A stretch of DNA of 8,007 nucleotides from an uncultured Ectothiorhodospiraceae bacterium (GTDB lineage: Bacteria > Pseudomonadota > Gammaproteobacteria > UBA9214), in the NCBI GenBank assembly GCA_947258945.1, contig CAMYKJ010000019.1:1-8007 (forward strand), written 5' to 3'. This document shows, piece by piece, positions 1-7,251 of the stretch. Positions within the stretch are counted from its first letter, which is position 1; every line of letters begins with the position of its first letter. A program made the position numbers and the translations under genes. The notes beneath the pieces were generated by a model. It saw only the letters and a list, made by a program, of their open reading frames with translations, made no database searches and was not told the origin of the DNA.

Positions 1-378
1 ACCGCCGACGCCTTCACCCTGTTCGAACTGTTCGAGGCCAAGCTGGATGAATTCGGCGGCCAGCTGACCCGCGCCGCAGTCGAGCTGGCCAAGGACTGGC
101 GCACCAACAAGATGCTGCGCAACCTCGAGGCCCTGCTGGCGGTCGCCGACCGGGAGACCTCGCTCATCATCAGCGGCAATGGCGACGTCATCGAACCGGA
201 GCAGTCGCTGATGGCGATCGGCTCGGGCGGTCCGTTCGCCCAGGCGGCGGCGCGCGCGCTGGTCCAGCACACGAACATGAGTGCACGCGAAATCACCGAG
301 GCCGGCCTGGGCATCGCCGCAGACATTTGCATCTACACCAACCGCAACCTGACGCTGGAGGAACTGAAAATCGGCTAA
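1..378 (+). CDS. hslV: HslV, peptidase subunit of the HslUV protease (3' part only)
   Basis: HslV forms the proteolytic double hexamer of the cytoplasmic HslUV (ClpYQ) protease and degrades proteins that HslU unfolds. The window opens inside the gene, and 125 codons plus the TAA stop are visible. The first residues, [12 protein letters not shown], match about residue 51 of the roughly 176-residue E. coli protein, so the N-terminal catalytic threonine lies outside the window. Visible family signatures are [11 protein letters not shown], the GNGDVIEP turn, [15 protein letters not shown], and the C-terminal ADICIYTN stretch. The C-terminal tail (LEELKIG), which in this family inserts into HslU, is intact. 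hslU follows after 82 bases on the same strand, the usual operon arrangement. The upstream promoter, often heat-shock controlled in this family, is not in view. Identification is firm from whole-length similarity as recalled. Confidence 0.97.
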   Translation, partial: TADAFTLFELFEAKLDEFGGQLTRAAVELAKDWRTNKMLRNLEALLAVADRETSLIISGNGDVIEPEQSLMAIGSGGPFAQAAARALVQHTNMSAREITEAGLGIAADICIYTNRNLTLEELKIG

Positions 379-460
379 CCACGGCGAAAAGCTACCTATA
401 AACCATTATAAATTCCTTATTGCATGTATTTGCCGCTAATTTTCGAGAAAATCCGTCACT

Positions 461-1789
461 ATGTCTGAAATGACCCCCAGAGAGATCGTCCAGGAGCTGG
501 ACAAACACATCATCGGGCAGGACGCTGCCAAGCGCGCGGTCGCCATTGCCCTGCGTAACCGCTGGCGCCGCATGCAGGTCAGCGAAGACCTGCGCGCCGA
601 GATCACCCCGAAGAACATCCTGATGATCGGGCCGACCGGTGTCGGCAAGACCGAGATCGCACGGCGCCTGGCACGACTGGCCAGGGCCCCCTTCATCAAG
701 GTGGAGGCCACCAAGTTCACCGAGGTCGGCTATGTCGGCCGCGACGTCGAATCCATCATCCGCGATCTCGCCGACGCGGCCATCAAGATGGCGCGTGAAA
801 CCGAGATGGCCAAGGTCCGCCACCGCGCGGAAGACGCCGCCGAGGAACGCATCCTCGACGCGCTGCTACCGGCACCGCGCAGCCTGGCGGTCGGCGAGGA
901 CACGCCGCCCGATAACGAGACCCGCCAGAAATTCCGCAAACGCCTGCGCGAGGGGGCGATGGACGACAAGGAAATCGAGATCGAGGTCGAGGTCGCTCGC
1001 GTCGGCGTGGAGATCATGACACCGCCCGGCATGGAAGACATGACCAGCCAGCTGCAGGACATGTTTTCGAATCTCGGCGGCGGCCGCACGAAAAAGCGCA
1101 AGCTGCGCATTCGCGATGCCATGCGCCTGCTGACCGAGGAAGAAGCGGCGAAAATGGTCAACGAGGACGATCTGAAGCTGAATGCGCTGGAAAACGTCGA
1201 GCAGAACGGCATCGTCTTCATCGACGAGATCGACAAGGTCACCAAGCGCGGCGAGACGAGCGGACCGGACGTGTCGCGCGAGGGCGTGCAGCGCGACCTG
1301 TTACCGCTGGTGGAAGGCTGCACCGTGTCGACCAAGCACGGCATGGTAAAATCCGACCACATCCTGTTCATCGCCTCCGGCGCCTTTCACCTGGCCAAAC
1401 CCTCGGACCTGATCCCGGAGTTGCAGGGCCGGCTGCCGATCCGCGTGGAGCTGCATGACCTCGGTACCGAGGAGTTCAGGCGCATCCTGACCGAACCGGA
1501 CGCCTCGCTGACCGAACAGTACGGCGCGCTGCTCGCCACGGAAGACGTGCAGCTGGAATTTGCCGCTGACGGTATCGAGCGCCTTGCCGAAATCGCTACA
1601 CAGATCAACGAGCGTACCGAGAATATCGGTGCGCGGCGGCTGCATACCGTCATGGAGCGCCTGCTGGAGACGCTGTCGTTCGAGGCCACCGACAAGGCCG
1701 GCAGTCGTGTCATGATCGACGTGGGCTATGTCAACGAGCACCTCGACTCGCTGGTCAAGGACGAGGACCTGAGTCGCTATATACTTTGA
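461..1789 (+). CDS. hslU: HslU, AAA+ unfoldase subunit of the HslUV protease
   Basis: HslU is the hexameric ATPase that recognises, unfolds and threads substrates into HslV. The product has 442 residues, against 443 in E. coli, and aligns end to end. The N-terminal domain holds Walker A GPTGVGKT (57-64) and the pore loop GYVG (90-93) that grips substrate. An inserted I-domain covers about 110-243 and contains KEIEIEVEV and the [12 protein letters not shown] segment. Walker B is IVFIDEID (251-258). The arginine-finger region is ELQGRLPIR with R324, and sensor 2 is GARR (390-393). The C-terminal EDLSRYIL is the conserved end that docks in HslV. Start ATG 461 gives the family N-terminus [10 protein letters not shown]; only a weak purine stretch (GAGAAA, 445-450) precedes it. 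No catalytic residue is missing. It is likely cotranscribed with hslV. Confidence 0.98.
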   Translation: MSEMTPREIVQELDKHIIGQDAAKRAVAIALRNRWRRMQVSEDLRAEITPKNILMIGPTGVGKTEIARRLARLARAPFIKVEATKFTEVGYVGRDVESIIRDLADAAIKMARETEMAKVRHRAEDAAEERILDALLPAPRSLAVGEDTPPDNETRQKFRKRLREGAMDDKEIEIEVEVARVGVEIMTPPGMEDMTSQLQDMFSNLGGGRTKKRKLRIRDAMRLLTEEEAAKMVNEDDLKLNALENVEQNGIVFIDEIDKVTKRGETSGPDVSREGVQRDLLPLVEGCTVSTKHGMVKSDHILFIASGAFHLAKPSDLIPELQGRLPIRVELHDLGTEEFRRILTEPDASLTEQYGALLATEDVQLEFAADGIERLAEIATQINERTENIGARRLHTVMERLLETLSFEATDKAGSRVMIDVGYVNEHLDSLVKDEDLSRYIL

Positions 1790-1846
1790 ATGCACTTCAG
1801 AGTAATCATTCAATGCAGCATGACGCAGGCTGACAAAAAATATTTC

Positions 1847-1865
1847 CCCTCTCCCGGGGAGAGGG
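1847..1865. repeat. Short GC-rich palindrome downstream of hslU
   Basis: Arms CCCTCTCCC (1847-1855) and GGGAGAGGG (1857-1865) are perfectly complementary around a single G. As RNA this would form a hairpin of about 8 bp. No T-run follows on the plus strand, so it is not a standard intrinsic terminator for hslU. On the minus strand a T-rich tract (complement of 1837-1844) follows, but no minus-strand gene ends here. The CCCTCTCC core recurs in the next element, which points to a dispersed repeat family. Confidence 0.7.
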
Positions 1866-1888
1866 ATCATATTAGAATCAAATTTACC

Positions 1889-1942
1889 CCCTCTCCATAA
1901 CACTCTCCCGGAATACCCGGAGTGCGGGCATGAAGGAGAGGG
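1889..1942. repeat. Larger nested inverted repeat sharing the CCCTCTCC core
   Basis: The outer arms are CCCTCTCC (1889-1896) and GGAGAGGG (1935-1942). Inside them CACTC (1901-1905) pairs with GAGTG (1920-1924), and CGG (1909-1911) with CCG (1917-1919). The result is a two-tier hairpin with small bulges. It lies 30 bases before the DUF971 start. The sequence resembles the CCCTCTCC/GGAGAGGG intergenic repeats I recall from other gammaproteobacterial chromosomes, but the family membership was not tested. Confidence 0.55.
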
Positions 1943-1972
1943 CATCGAAAACAATGTAATCACGAGACAGAC

Positions 1973-2353
1973 ATGACCGACACACCCAAACCCACCGAAA
2001 TCAACCTGCACCAGAAGTCGCGCATTCTCGAAATCAGCTACGCAGACGGCGAAACCTTCAAGCTGAGCTACGAGTTCCTGCGCGTGCACTCGCCCTCTGC
2101 GGAAGTGCAGGGACACGGGCCCGGGCAGGGCGTACTGCAGCTCGCCAAGGAAGACGTCAACATCACCGCTGTCGAGCCGGTCGGCAGTTATGCCATCCAG
2201 CCGTCTTTCGATGACGGCCACGACACCGGCATCTATTCCTGGGAAACACTCTACGACCTCGGCAAAAATCACGACCGTTACTGGCAGGAATACCTCGACA
2301 AGCTCGCTGCAGCCGGCCACCAGCGCAGGGAACCGGGACAGAACCCGATCTGA
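1973..2353 (+). CDS. DUF971 domain protein (GBBH-like N-terminal fold)
   Basis: This 126-residue soluble protein of unproven function belongs to the DUF971 family, whose domain also forms the N-terminus of gamma-butyrobetaine hydroxylases. Supporting segments are LEISYADG (19-26), LSYEFLRVHSPSAEV (31-45), ITAVEPVGSYAIQPSFDDGH (64-83) and TGIYSWETL (85-93). No hydroxylase catalytic domain follows, so an oxygenase activity should not be assumed. In gammaproteobacteria such as Pseudomonas a stand-alone DUF971 gene commonly follows hslVU, as here. A role in iron-sulphur or iron handling has been suggested for related domains, but nothing in this sequence shows it. ATG 1973 gives the usual short N-terminus, with only a weak upstream purine stretch (CGAGACAG). 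The gene is separated from hslU by 183 bases containing hairpins, so it may be transcribed separately. Confidence 0.88.
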   Translation: MTDTPKPTEINLHQKSRILEISYADGETFKLSYEFLRVHSPSAEVQGHGPGQGVLQLAKEDVNITAVEPVGSYAIQPSFDDGHDTGIYSWETLYDLGKNHDRYWQEYLDKLAAAGHQRREPGQNPI

Positions 2354-2453
2354 CGCTGAAGCGCTTCCAGCAGCACACATATTAGCAATATCCCTGCGTA
2401 CGCTGCGTCTTTGCGGTACATTAGATGATCGCTGATGACTTGAAATTATCCTC

Positions 2454-2536
2454 GTCATTGCGAGCGTAGCGTGGCAATCTCATAAATACGAGATCATATC
2501 CGGAGATTGCTTCGTCACTTCGTAACTCGCAATGAC
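2454..2536. repeat. Imperfect palindromic intergenic repeat (GTCATTGCGAG type), with possible outer arms
   Basis: GTCATTGCGAG (2454-2464) and CTCGCAATGAC (2526-2536) are perfect 11-bp inverted arms. CAATCTC (2475-2481) pairs with GAGATTG (2503-2509) further in, giving an interrupted stem around an AT-rich centre. A further pair, ATTAGATG (2420-2427) and CATCTAAT (2541-2548), lies outside these arms. The inner part closely resembles a repeat with GTCATTGCGAGG...CCTCGCAATGAC ends that I recall from many bacterial genomes. It ends 34 bases before the annotated ubiE start and has no ORF, so it is non-coding. It could affect ubiE mRNA structure. Confidence 0.75.
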
Positions 2537-2570
2537 AAGCCATCTAATCGTTACCACCGATGAATAGCGA

Positions 2571-3326
2571 ATGAGCAGGCGCATGGCGGACAAGACCACC
2601 CATTTCGGATTTCGGAAAGTACCCGTCGAGGACAAGGCGCAGCATGTGCGGGGCGTGTTCGACTCGGTCGCCGACAACTATGACCTGATGAATGACGTGA
2701 TGTCCGCAGGCATTCACCGTCTGTGGAAGCGCTTCGCTATCGGCATGTCGGGCATCCAGCCAGGTCAGCAGGTACTCGACCTGGCCGGCGGCACCGGCGA
2801 TATCGCGCGCCTGATGGCGCCGCGCGTCGGCAAGGACGGTCACGTGGTACTGACCGACATCAATGCCGCCATGCTGGCCAGGGGGCGGCGCACACTGCTC
2901 GACCACGGCATCTCCGGCAACGTCACCTTTGCGCAGGTCAACGCGGAGCAGCTGCCGTTCACCGACAGCAGCTTCGACCTGGTCACCATTGCCTTCGGTC
3001 TGCGCAACGTCACCGACAAGCCGGACGCGCTCGAATCCATCTACCGCGTGCTGCGCCCGGGCGGCCGCCTGCTGGTACTCGAGTTCTCGAAACCGGTCTC
3101 CGCACTGAAGCCGGCCTATGATTTCTATTCCCTCAATATCCTGCCGAAACTCGGCCGTATGATCGCCGGGGACGAAGACAGCTACCGCTATCTGGCCGAA
3201 TCGATCCGTATGCACCCGGACCAGGAAACACTGCTGTCGATGATGCAGCAGGCGGGTTTTGAACGTTGCGACTTCCACAACATGACCGGCGGCATCGTCG
3301 CCGTTCACCGGGGCTACCGGCTGTGA
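2571..3326 (+). CDS. ubiE: UbiE, ubiquinone/menaquinone C-methyltransferase
   Basis: UbiE is an S-adenosylmethionine-dependent methyltransferase that C-methylates the benzoquinol ring in ubiquinone synthesis, and demethylmenaquinol where menaquinone is made. The product has 251 residues, the same as E. coli UbiE. It shows the N-terminal THFGF (10-14), [19 protein letters not shown] (37-55), the SAM-binding motif [10 protein letters not shown] (68-77), the acidic LTDIN (94-98), the family signature FGLRNVTD (142-149), VLEFSKP (169-175) and YRYLAESIR (205-213). The start is uncertain: ATG 2571 adds MSRR, while ATG 2583 ([10 protein letters not shown]) fits family N-termini better. Neither has a strong ribosome binding site, though AGG at 2577-2579 is close to 2583. 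Its TGA overlaps the ubiJ start, making it the first gene of a ubiE-ubiJ-ubiB operon. Confidence 0.97.
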   Translation: MSRRMADKTTHFGFRKVPVEDKAQHVRGVFDSVADNYDLMNDVMSAGIHRLWKRFAIGMSGIQPGQQVLDLAGGTGDIARLMAPRVGKDGHVVLTDINAAMLARGRRTLLDHGISGNVTFAQVNAEQLPFTDSSFDLVTIAFGLRNVTDKPDALESIYRVLRPGGRLLVLEFSKPVSALKPAYDFYSLNILPKLGRMIAGDEDSYRYLAESIRMHPDQETLLSMMQQAGFERCDFHNMTGGIVAVHRGYRL

Positions 3327-3952
3327 AATTGCCCGCGGGGGTCGTCGCCGGACTGGACGCGGCCATCAACCGCTACCTGCGCCTCGACCCGGAGACGTGG
3401 ACGCGCATGACGCAACTCGACGTGCACTGCATCGCCATCGAATTGCGCGGTCTCGACCTGACGCTGTATGCACTGCCGAACAGTGACGGCGTAACCATTA
3501 CCGGTCACTGCGATGCCACCCCGGACACAACGCTCAGCGGCACGCCGATCGGGCTTGCCCGTGTCGGACTGGGACGGCAAAAGGAGCGTGCGCTGTTTTC
3601 CGGCGAGGTGGAGATCACGGGCGACATGGAAAGCGGCCAGGCCTTCCGGGACATCCTCGATGGCATGGACATCGACTGGGAGGAACAGCTTTCGCACCTG
3701 ACCGGCGACATGTTCGCACATCATGCCGGCAATGCCGTGCGCCGTGCCGGTGAATTGCTCAGACAGGGCAGTGCAACTGCACAGCAGAATACGACCGAAT
3801 ACCTGCAGGAAGAGATGCGGGTGCTGCCGGCACGCATCGAAATCGAGAATTTCTGCGCGGACGTCACGAAACTCGTGATGGATGTCGACCGGCTGGCCGC
3901 GCACGTGTCACGTCTCGGGAAAAAATCCGCCACGCCGGGTGAACAGGCATGA
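3323..3952 (+). CDS. ubiJ: UbiJ, SCP2-domain ubiquinone biosynthesis accessory factor
   Basis: UbiJ is a non-catalytic cytoplasmic factor that, in E. coli, binds ubiquinone intermediates through an SCP2 lipid-binding fold and helps assemble the Ubi complex with UbiK. From GTG 3323 the product is 209 residues (E. coli about 201). The SCP2-like domain covers about 14-112 and contains [15 protein letters not shown] and the conserved strand [17 protein letters not shown]. It is followed by [16 protein letters not shown] (118-133) and a charged helical C-terminus (about 158-198) that may form a coiled coil. GTG 3323 is preferred because it makes a 4-bp GTGA overlap with ubiE and has GGGG 9 bases upstream. 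An ATG at 3266 would add 19 arginine-rich residues encoded inside ubiE and is unlikely. Sequence conservation is low in this family, so context carries part of the call. Confidence 0.9.
   Translation: MKLPAGVVAGLDAAINRYLRLDPETWTRMTQLDVHCIAIELRGLDLTLYALPNSDGVTITGHCDATPDTTLSGTPIGLARVGLGRQKERALFSGEVEITGDMESGQAFRDILDGMDIDWEEQLSHLTGDMFAHHAGNAVRRAGELLRQGSATAQQNTTEYLQEEMRVLPARIEIENFCADVTKLVMDVDRLAAHVSRLGKKSATPGEQA
3937..3942 (+). promoter_or_regulatory. Ribosome binding site of ubiB
   Basis: GGGTGA, of which GGTGA matches the 3' half of the consensus GGAGGTGA, lies 6 bases before ATG 3949 and within the end of ubiJ. It supports that start and the 4-bp ATGA overlap (3949-3952), so ubiB translation is probably coupled to ubiJ. 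Confidence 0.6.
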
Positions 3953-5613
3953 TCAGTCCGAAGCAGATCGTCCGGCTCATCCACATCAACTACGTACTGG
4001 CCAAACACGGCCTGGACGAGATCATCCTTGCCACACACCTGTTCCGGCCATTCCGCATTCTTTACTACCTGGCGCCCTGGAACTGGGTACCGCGCAAGCG
4101 CGGCCCGCGCGCCGTGCGCATCCGTCGTTCGCTGGAAGACCTCGGCCCCATCTTCGTCAAGTTCGGCCAGATTCTGTCCACGCGACGCGACCTGCTGCCG
4201 GACGACATCGCCGACGAACTGGCACGCCTGCAGGACGATGTCCCGCCATTCCCGGGCAGTATCACCCGCCAGCGCATCGAGCAGGAGTTCGGCCAGCCGG
4301 TCGAGAGCCTGTTGGACGAATTCGACGAAACCCCGCTGGCCTCGGCCTCCATCGCCCAGGTCCACACTGCGCGGCTGAAGGGCGGCGAGGAAGTCGTCAT
4401 CAAGGTGCTGCGGCCGAACGTGCGCCGGCACATCGAGCGCGATGTCAGCCTGTTGCATACCGTGGCAGGTCTGGCCGAACGCTACTGGCAACATGGCAAG
4501 CGCCTGCATCCGCGCGACGTGGTCTGCGAATTCGAAAAGACCCTCTACGACGAGCTCGATCTGCTGCGCGAGGCCGCCAATGCCTCGCAGCTGCGCCGCA
4601 ATTTCGCCGGCACCGACCTGCTGTATGTACCGAAGGTCTACTGGGACTATTGCCGTCCCGAGATCATGGTCATGGAGCGCATCCACGGCATCCAGATCAG
4701 CGATATCGATGCCCTGCACACCAGCGGCATCGACCTGAAACTGCTGGCGGAGCGCGGTGTGGAGATCTTTTTCACGCAGGTGTTCCGGCACAACTTTTTT
4801 CATGCCGACATGCACCCCGGCAATATCTTTATCGGCCGCGACGGACGCTACAAGGCCGTCGACTTCGGTATCATGGGGACGCTCAACCCGGTCGACCAGA
4901 AATACCTGGCGGAAAACTTCCTCGCCTTCTTCAACCGCGACTACCGGCGTGTAGCCGAACTGCACGTGGAATCGGAGTGGGTGCCGGGTGACACGCGCGT
5001 GGATGAATTCGAGTCTGCCATCCGCACGGTGTGCGAACCGATCTTCCAGAAACCATTGAAGGAAATCTCCTTCGGCAACGTGCTGTTGCGCCTGTTCCAG
5101 ACCGCGCGGCGCTTCAACATGGAAGTGCAGCCGCAACTGGTACTGTTGCAGAAGACACTGCTGAACATCGAGGGCCTGGGCCGGCAGCTTTACCCGGACC
5201 TCGACCTGTGGGAGACCGCCAAACCGTTCCTGGAGCGCAACATGAGCGAACAGCTCGGTGCGCGTTCGCTGCTGCGCAATCTGAAAGACAGCGTGCCGGC
5301 ATGGTCCGACTTGCTGCCGGAATTACCCGTGCTTGCGCATCGCTACCTCGAGCAGTCCACCTCCGGCAAGCTGCAGGTGGAATGGAGCTCGCAGGAGCTC
5401 AAACAGCTGCGCCGCGAAGTCCGCAACGCCAACCGGCGCACCGCGGGCACGGTAGTCGGCACCGGCCTGCTGATCGCGGCCGCCGTGATTTATGGCCTCG
5501 ACGGTTATGCGCCGTCCATGGTGCTGGGCGCCCCGTTACTGAGCTGGTTCGGCCTGATCGGCGGCCTGTTCCTGATCGTCCTCAACTGGCCGGATGATCA
5601 CAACGGGTCGTAG
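3949..5613 (+). CDS. ubiB: UbiB, atypical kinase/ATPase of ubiquinone biosynthesis
   Basis: UbiB belongs to the UbiB/ADCK/COQ8 protein kinase-like family and supports ubiquinone synthesis through ATPase activity at the inner membrane; its direct target is unsettled. The product has 554 residues (E. coli 546). Visible landmarks are the KxGQ motif KFGQ (71-74), the alanine-rich nucleotide loop ASASIAQVH (131-139), the invariant lysine K152 in VIKVLRP, the ExD motif E202/D204, the catalytic-loop equivalent HADMHPGN (285-292) and the metal-binding DFG (305-307). Two hydrophobic C-terminal segments (about 499-518 and 525-546) are the membrane anchor typical of bacterial UbiB. All family-defining residues are present. 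The start at ATG 3949 overlaps the ubiJ stop. It is the last plus-strand gene, facing a convergent minus-strand cluster across a 213-base gap. Confidence 0.97.
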   Translation: MISPKQIVRLIHINYVLAKHGLDEIILATHLFRPFRILYYLAPWNWVPRKRGPRAVRIRRSLEDLGPIFVKFGQILSTRRDLLPDDIADELARLQDDVPPFPGSITRQRIEQEFGQPVESLLDEFDETPLASASIAQVHTARLKGGEEVVIKVLRPNVRRHIERDVSLLHTVAGLAERYWQHGKRLHPRDVVCEFEKTLYDELDLLREAANASQLRRNFAGTDLLYVPKVYWDYCRPEIMVMERIHGIQISDIDALHTSGIDLKLLAERGVEIFFTQVFRHNFFHADMHPGNIFIGRDGRYKAVDFGIMGTLNPVDQKYLAENFLAFFNRDYRRVAELHVESEWVPGDTRVDEFESAIRTVCEPIFQKPLKEISFGNVLLRLFQTARRFNMEVQPQLVLLQKTLLNIEGLGRQLYPDLDLWETAKPFLERNMSEQLGARSLLRNLKDSVPAWSDLLPELPVLAHRYLEQSTSGKLQVEWSSQELKQLRREVRNANRRTAGTVVGTGLLIAAAVIYGLDGYAPSMVLGAPLLSWFGLIGGLFLIVLNWPDDHNGS

Positions 5614-5632
5614 TTTCAAAGAAACCCATATC

Positions 5633-5655
5633 GCGCCAAGACGCTAAGGCGCAAA
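5633..5655. repeat. GACGC/GGCGCAAAG-type repeat fragment downstream of ubiB
   Basis: GCGCC (5633-5637) and GGCGC (5648-5652) are inverted around CAAGACGCTAAG... spacing and are followed by AAAG. The wording resembles the tandem GCAAAGACGC units of a common dispersed bacterial repeat. The stem is only 5 bp and has no T-run, so it is not a convincing terminator. Confidence 0.4.
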
Positions 5656-5670
5656 GAAATACGACTAATT

Positions 5671-5749
5671 TGTCATTCCCGCGCGATGTACAGGGAGGTA
5701 CAAGTGTCGCGAGAGGCAGGATGCCGGTAGCGACCAGGCGGGAATGACA
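5671..5749. repeat. Palindromic intergenic repeat with TGTCATTCCCGC ends
   Basis: Perfect 12-bp inverted arms, TGTCATTCCCGC (5671-5682) and GCGGGAATGACA (5738-5749), enclose 55 bases. A smaller GTAC...GTAC pair (5688-5691, 5698-5701) lies inside. The ends match a GTCATTCCCGC/GCGGGAATGAC repeat that I recall from many proteobacterial chromosomes. It sits between convergent genes, where a stable hairpin could protect mRNA ends or hinder read-through on either strand. Canonical T-runs are absent. It carries no ORF. Confidence 0.75.
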
Positions 5750-5794
5750 AGAGGATTATTTCAACATCGGAACGTCACTGCATATAATTATGTT

Positions 5795-5814
5795 TTCTCT
5801 GTGTTCTCTGTGGC
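5795..5814. repeat. Tandem TTCTCTGTG repeat between ubiB and the DUF389 gene
   Basis: Two adjacent copies of TTCTCTGTG (5795-5803 and 5804-5812) are followed by GC. The string CTCTGTGTTCTCTGTGGC is a recurrent intergenic phrase that I associate with the GCAAAGACGC repeat type. It may therefore be the other end of the element that begins near 5633. That pairing is an inference. Confidence 0.45.
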
Positions 5815-5826
5815 AACTACTTTTAC

Positions 5827-6819
5827 TCAAGCCAGCACCCGGTGCCGCAGCACGATTGCGATGATCAGCAGTGTGAGCAATACAATCCACACCGTAATGT
5901 AGATGGCCACCGACTGCCGTGCCTGGGTCTTCTCCAGCCAGGTGCGCGGCTTCACGCCCTTGAACAGAAACATCAGTTTCGCGGACAGGTTAATGCAGAC
6001 GACATTAACTGCAAGCAACAGGGCCGCACCGGTCGCGGCGGAAAACTGCCCGCCGCCCAGCATCATGCCCAGTGTTGCCGCCGGTGGTAACAGTGCTACG
6101 GCAACCATCACTCCCACCAGCGCGCTGGAGAGGCCGGTGATAAGCGAGAGCACGGCGGCCGCGCCCGAGGCCAGCGCCAGCACCACCCCGGCAAGGCCGA
6201 CATCGGTACGCAACATGATTTCGGCATTGTCGAGACTGCCCTGCCAGATACGCCCGGTCACGATCGACATCAGCAAGGTCATGCCCACGCCCGCAGCATT
6301 GGTCCTGATCGCCCGCCACATGAGTACCCGGTCGCCAAGCGACGTAGCAAAGGCGAATGCAATATTCGGCCCGAGTAGCGGCGCAATGACCATGGCGCCG
6401 ACGATAACGGCCACGTTTGCTTCCAGCATACCAACGGAGGCCACCACGGTTGACAGACAAACCAGCAGGATGAATGTGCTGTCCAGCACCGCTCCGCGCG
6501 CGATCTTGTCATACAGTTCCTCGCGCGTCTGGCTGCCTGCGGCAGTGACCTTTTTACCCTTTTCCACAGGCGCTGCCGGGCGCGGCAACACGGCATCCAC
6601 CGGCTGGATGATGATGCGAGCGGTTTCACTGGAGCCAAGCACATTCTGCAGGGCATCAACCACCGACTGGCGCTTCACATCGCTGACCAGCATGTGAAAC
6701 ATGATGCGGCCATCTTCGCCGGCGGCGCCCTGCCAGCTATCGACAATATCGTACTGCCTGGCAATACTGGCCAGCGTATCCAGGTGGCCGGAATCGGCAA
6801 TAACTTTAATCAGTCGCAT
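5827..6819 (-). CDS. DUF389 (TIGR00341-type) multi-pass membrane protein
   Basis: This 330-residue protein has a soluble N-terminal part (about 1-90) beginning MRLIKVIADSGHLDTL, which may fold as a small alpha/beta regulatory domain. A hydrophobic core follows, with about seven likely membrane segments near 112-132, 134-157, 172-190, 205-228, 231-255, 262-286 and 304-325. Conserved DUF389 landmarks are VGAMVIAPLLGP (140-151), VALLPPAATLG (241-251) and NVVCINLSAKL (272-282). The family has no firmly assigned function; a transporter or channel is possible but unproven. ATG 6819 gives a family-like N-terminus, although no good ribosome binding site lies within 12 bases. It follows the DUF2237 gene by 42 bases on the same strand and converges with ubiB. 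Length and residues look intact. Confidence 0.88.
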   Translation of the reverse strand: MRLIKVIADSGHLDTLASIARQYDIVDSWQGAAGEDGRIMFHMLVSDVKRQSVVDALQNVLGSSETARIIIQPVDAVLPRPAAPVEKGKKVTAAGSQTREELYDKIARGAVLDSTFILLVCLSTVVASVGMLEANVAVIVGAMVIAPLLGPNIAFAFATSLGDRVLMWRAIRTNAAGVGMTLLMSIVTGRIWQGSLDNAEIMLRTDVGLAGVVLALASGAAAVLSLITGLSSALVGVMVAVALLPPAATLGMMLGGGQFSAATGAALLLAVNVVCINLSAKLMFLFKGVKPRTWLEKTQARQSVAIYITVWIVLLTLLIIAIVLRHRVLA

Positions 6820-6861
6820 GTATAAATGATTTGCTGAACAGGTGAAGCTTCCTGGCAGCGA

Positions 6862-7239
6862 TCAATTCAGATCGACCGCATATTCACGCAACAATTCCAT
6901 CGGCACGATCTCCAGTGCACGTTGATGCGTGCGGGTAACGTATACGCGCGGCGCACGACCATGCTGATGCGCCTCGAGCCAGCGTGCGGCGCAGACACAC
7001 CAGGTATCGCCCGGCTTCAGGCCGGGAAAGCCGTGTTTGGGTGCAGGCGTGGAAAGATCATTGCCGCGAAAACGGGAGAACTCCAGGAATTCCTGTGAAG
7101 CCTCTATACAGACCGTGTGCGAACCGGTGTCGTCATCACAGGTATTGCAGTACCCGTCGCGAAAAAAGCCGGTAACAGGATCTTCGCCACACGGCACCAG
7201 CGGCTCGCCCAGTACATTGATCGTGTCGTCCATTTCCAT
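6862..7239 (-). CDS. DUF2237 family protein
   Basis: This 125-residue soluble protein belongs to DUF2237 (COG3651 type), a bacterial family without assigned function. The conserved blocks appear in order: NVLGEPLVPC (8-17), DPVTGFFRDGYCNTC (20-34), GSHTVC (39-44), GNDLSTP (59-65), FPGLKPGDTWCVCAARW (71-87) and a C-terminal THQRALEIVPMELLREYA. Six cysteines (17, 31, 34, 44, 81, 83) lie mostly inside these blocks and could bind metal or be redox active; that is inference. ATG 7239 is used, with GGGC upstream; ATG 7233 (two codons later) is an equally possible start. It begins 12 bases after the preceding minus-strand reading frame ends, so cotranscription is likely. A hydrolase or enzyme role should not be assumed. 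Confidence 0.9.
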   Translation of the reverse strand: MEMDDTINVLGEPLVPCGEDPVTGFFRDGYCNTCDDDTGSHTVCIEASQEFLEFSRFRGNDLSTPAPKHGFPGLKPGDTWCVCAARWLEAHQHGRAPRVYVTRTHQRALEIVPMELLREYAVDLN

Positions 7240-7251
7240 GTTCTTGCCCGG

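Noticed and set aside
1787..1812. TGAATG...CATTCA inverted repeat at the hslU stop as a terminator
   Set aside because: The stem is 6 bp and AT-rich with a 14-base loop and no T-run; it may be chance.
2355..2371. GCTGAAGC/GCTTCCAGC hairpin just after the DUF971 stop as a terminator
   Set aside because: The arms leave no loop, one base is bulged and no T-run follows.
1301..2458. A 385-codon open frame on the minus strand across the end of hslU and the DUF971 gene
   Set aside because: It lies antisense to two recognisable genes and spans an intergenic repeat. Its translation resembles no family and is a by-product of high GC.
3882..4991. A 369-codon plus-strand frame overlapping ubiB in another frame
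   Set aside because: The product is low-complexity, rich in Arg, Ala, Pro and His, as expected from an off-frame reading of GC-rich DNA.
3721..5136. A 471-codon open frame on the minus strand opposite ubiJ and ubiB
   Set aside because: The plus strand here encodes ubiB with all its kinase-like motifs. The antisense frame shows no domain and only mirrors GC-rich codons.
5783..5788. TATAAT on the plus strand, looking like a -10 box
   Set aside because: No convincing -35 box lies 16-18 bases upstream, and the only downstream DNA is antisense to the DUF389 gene.
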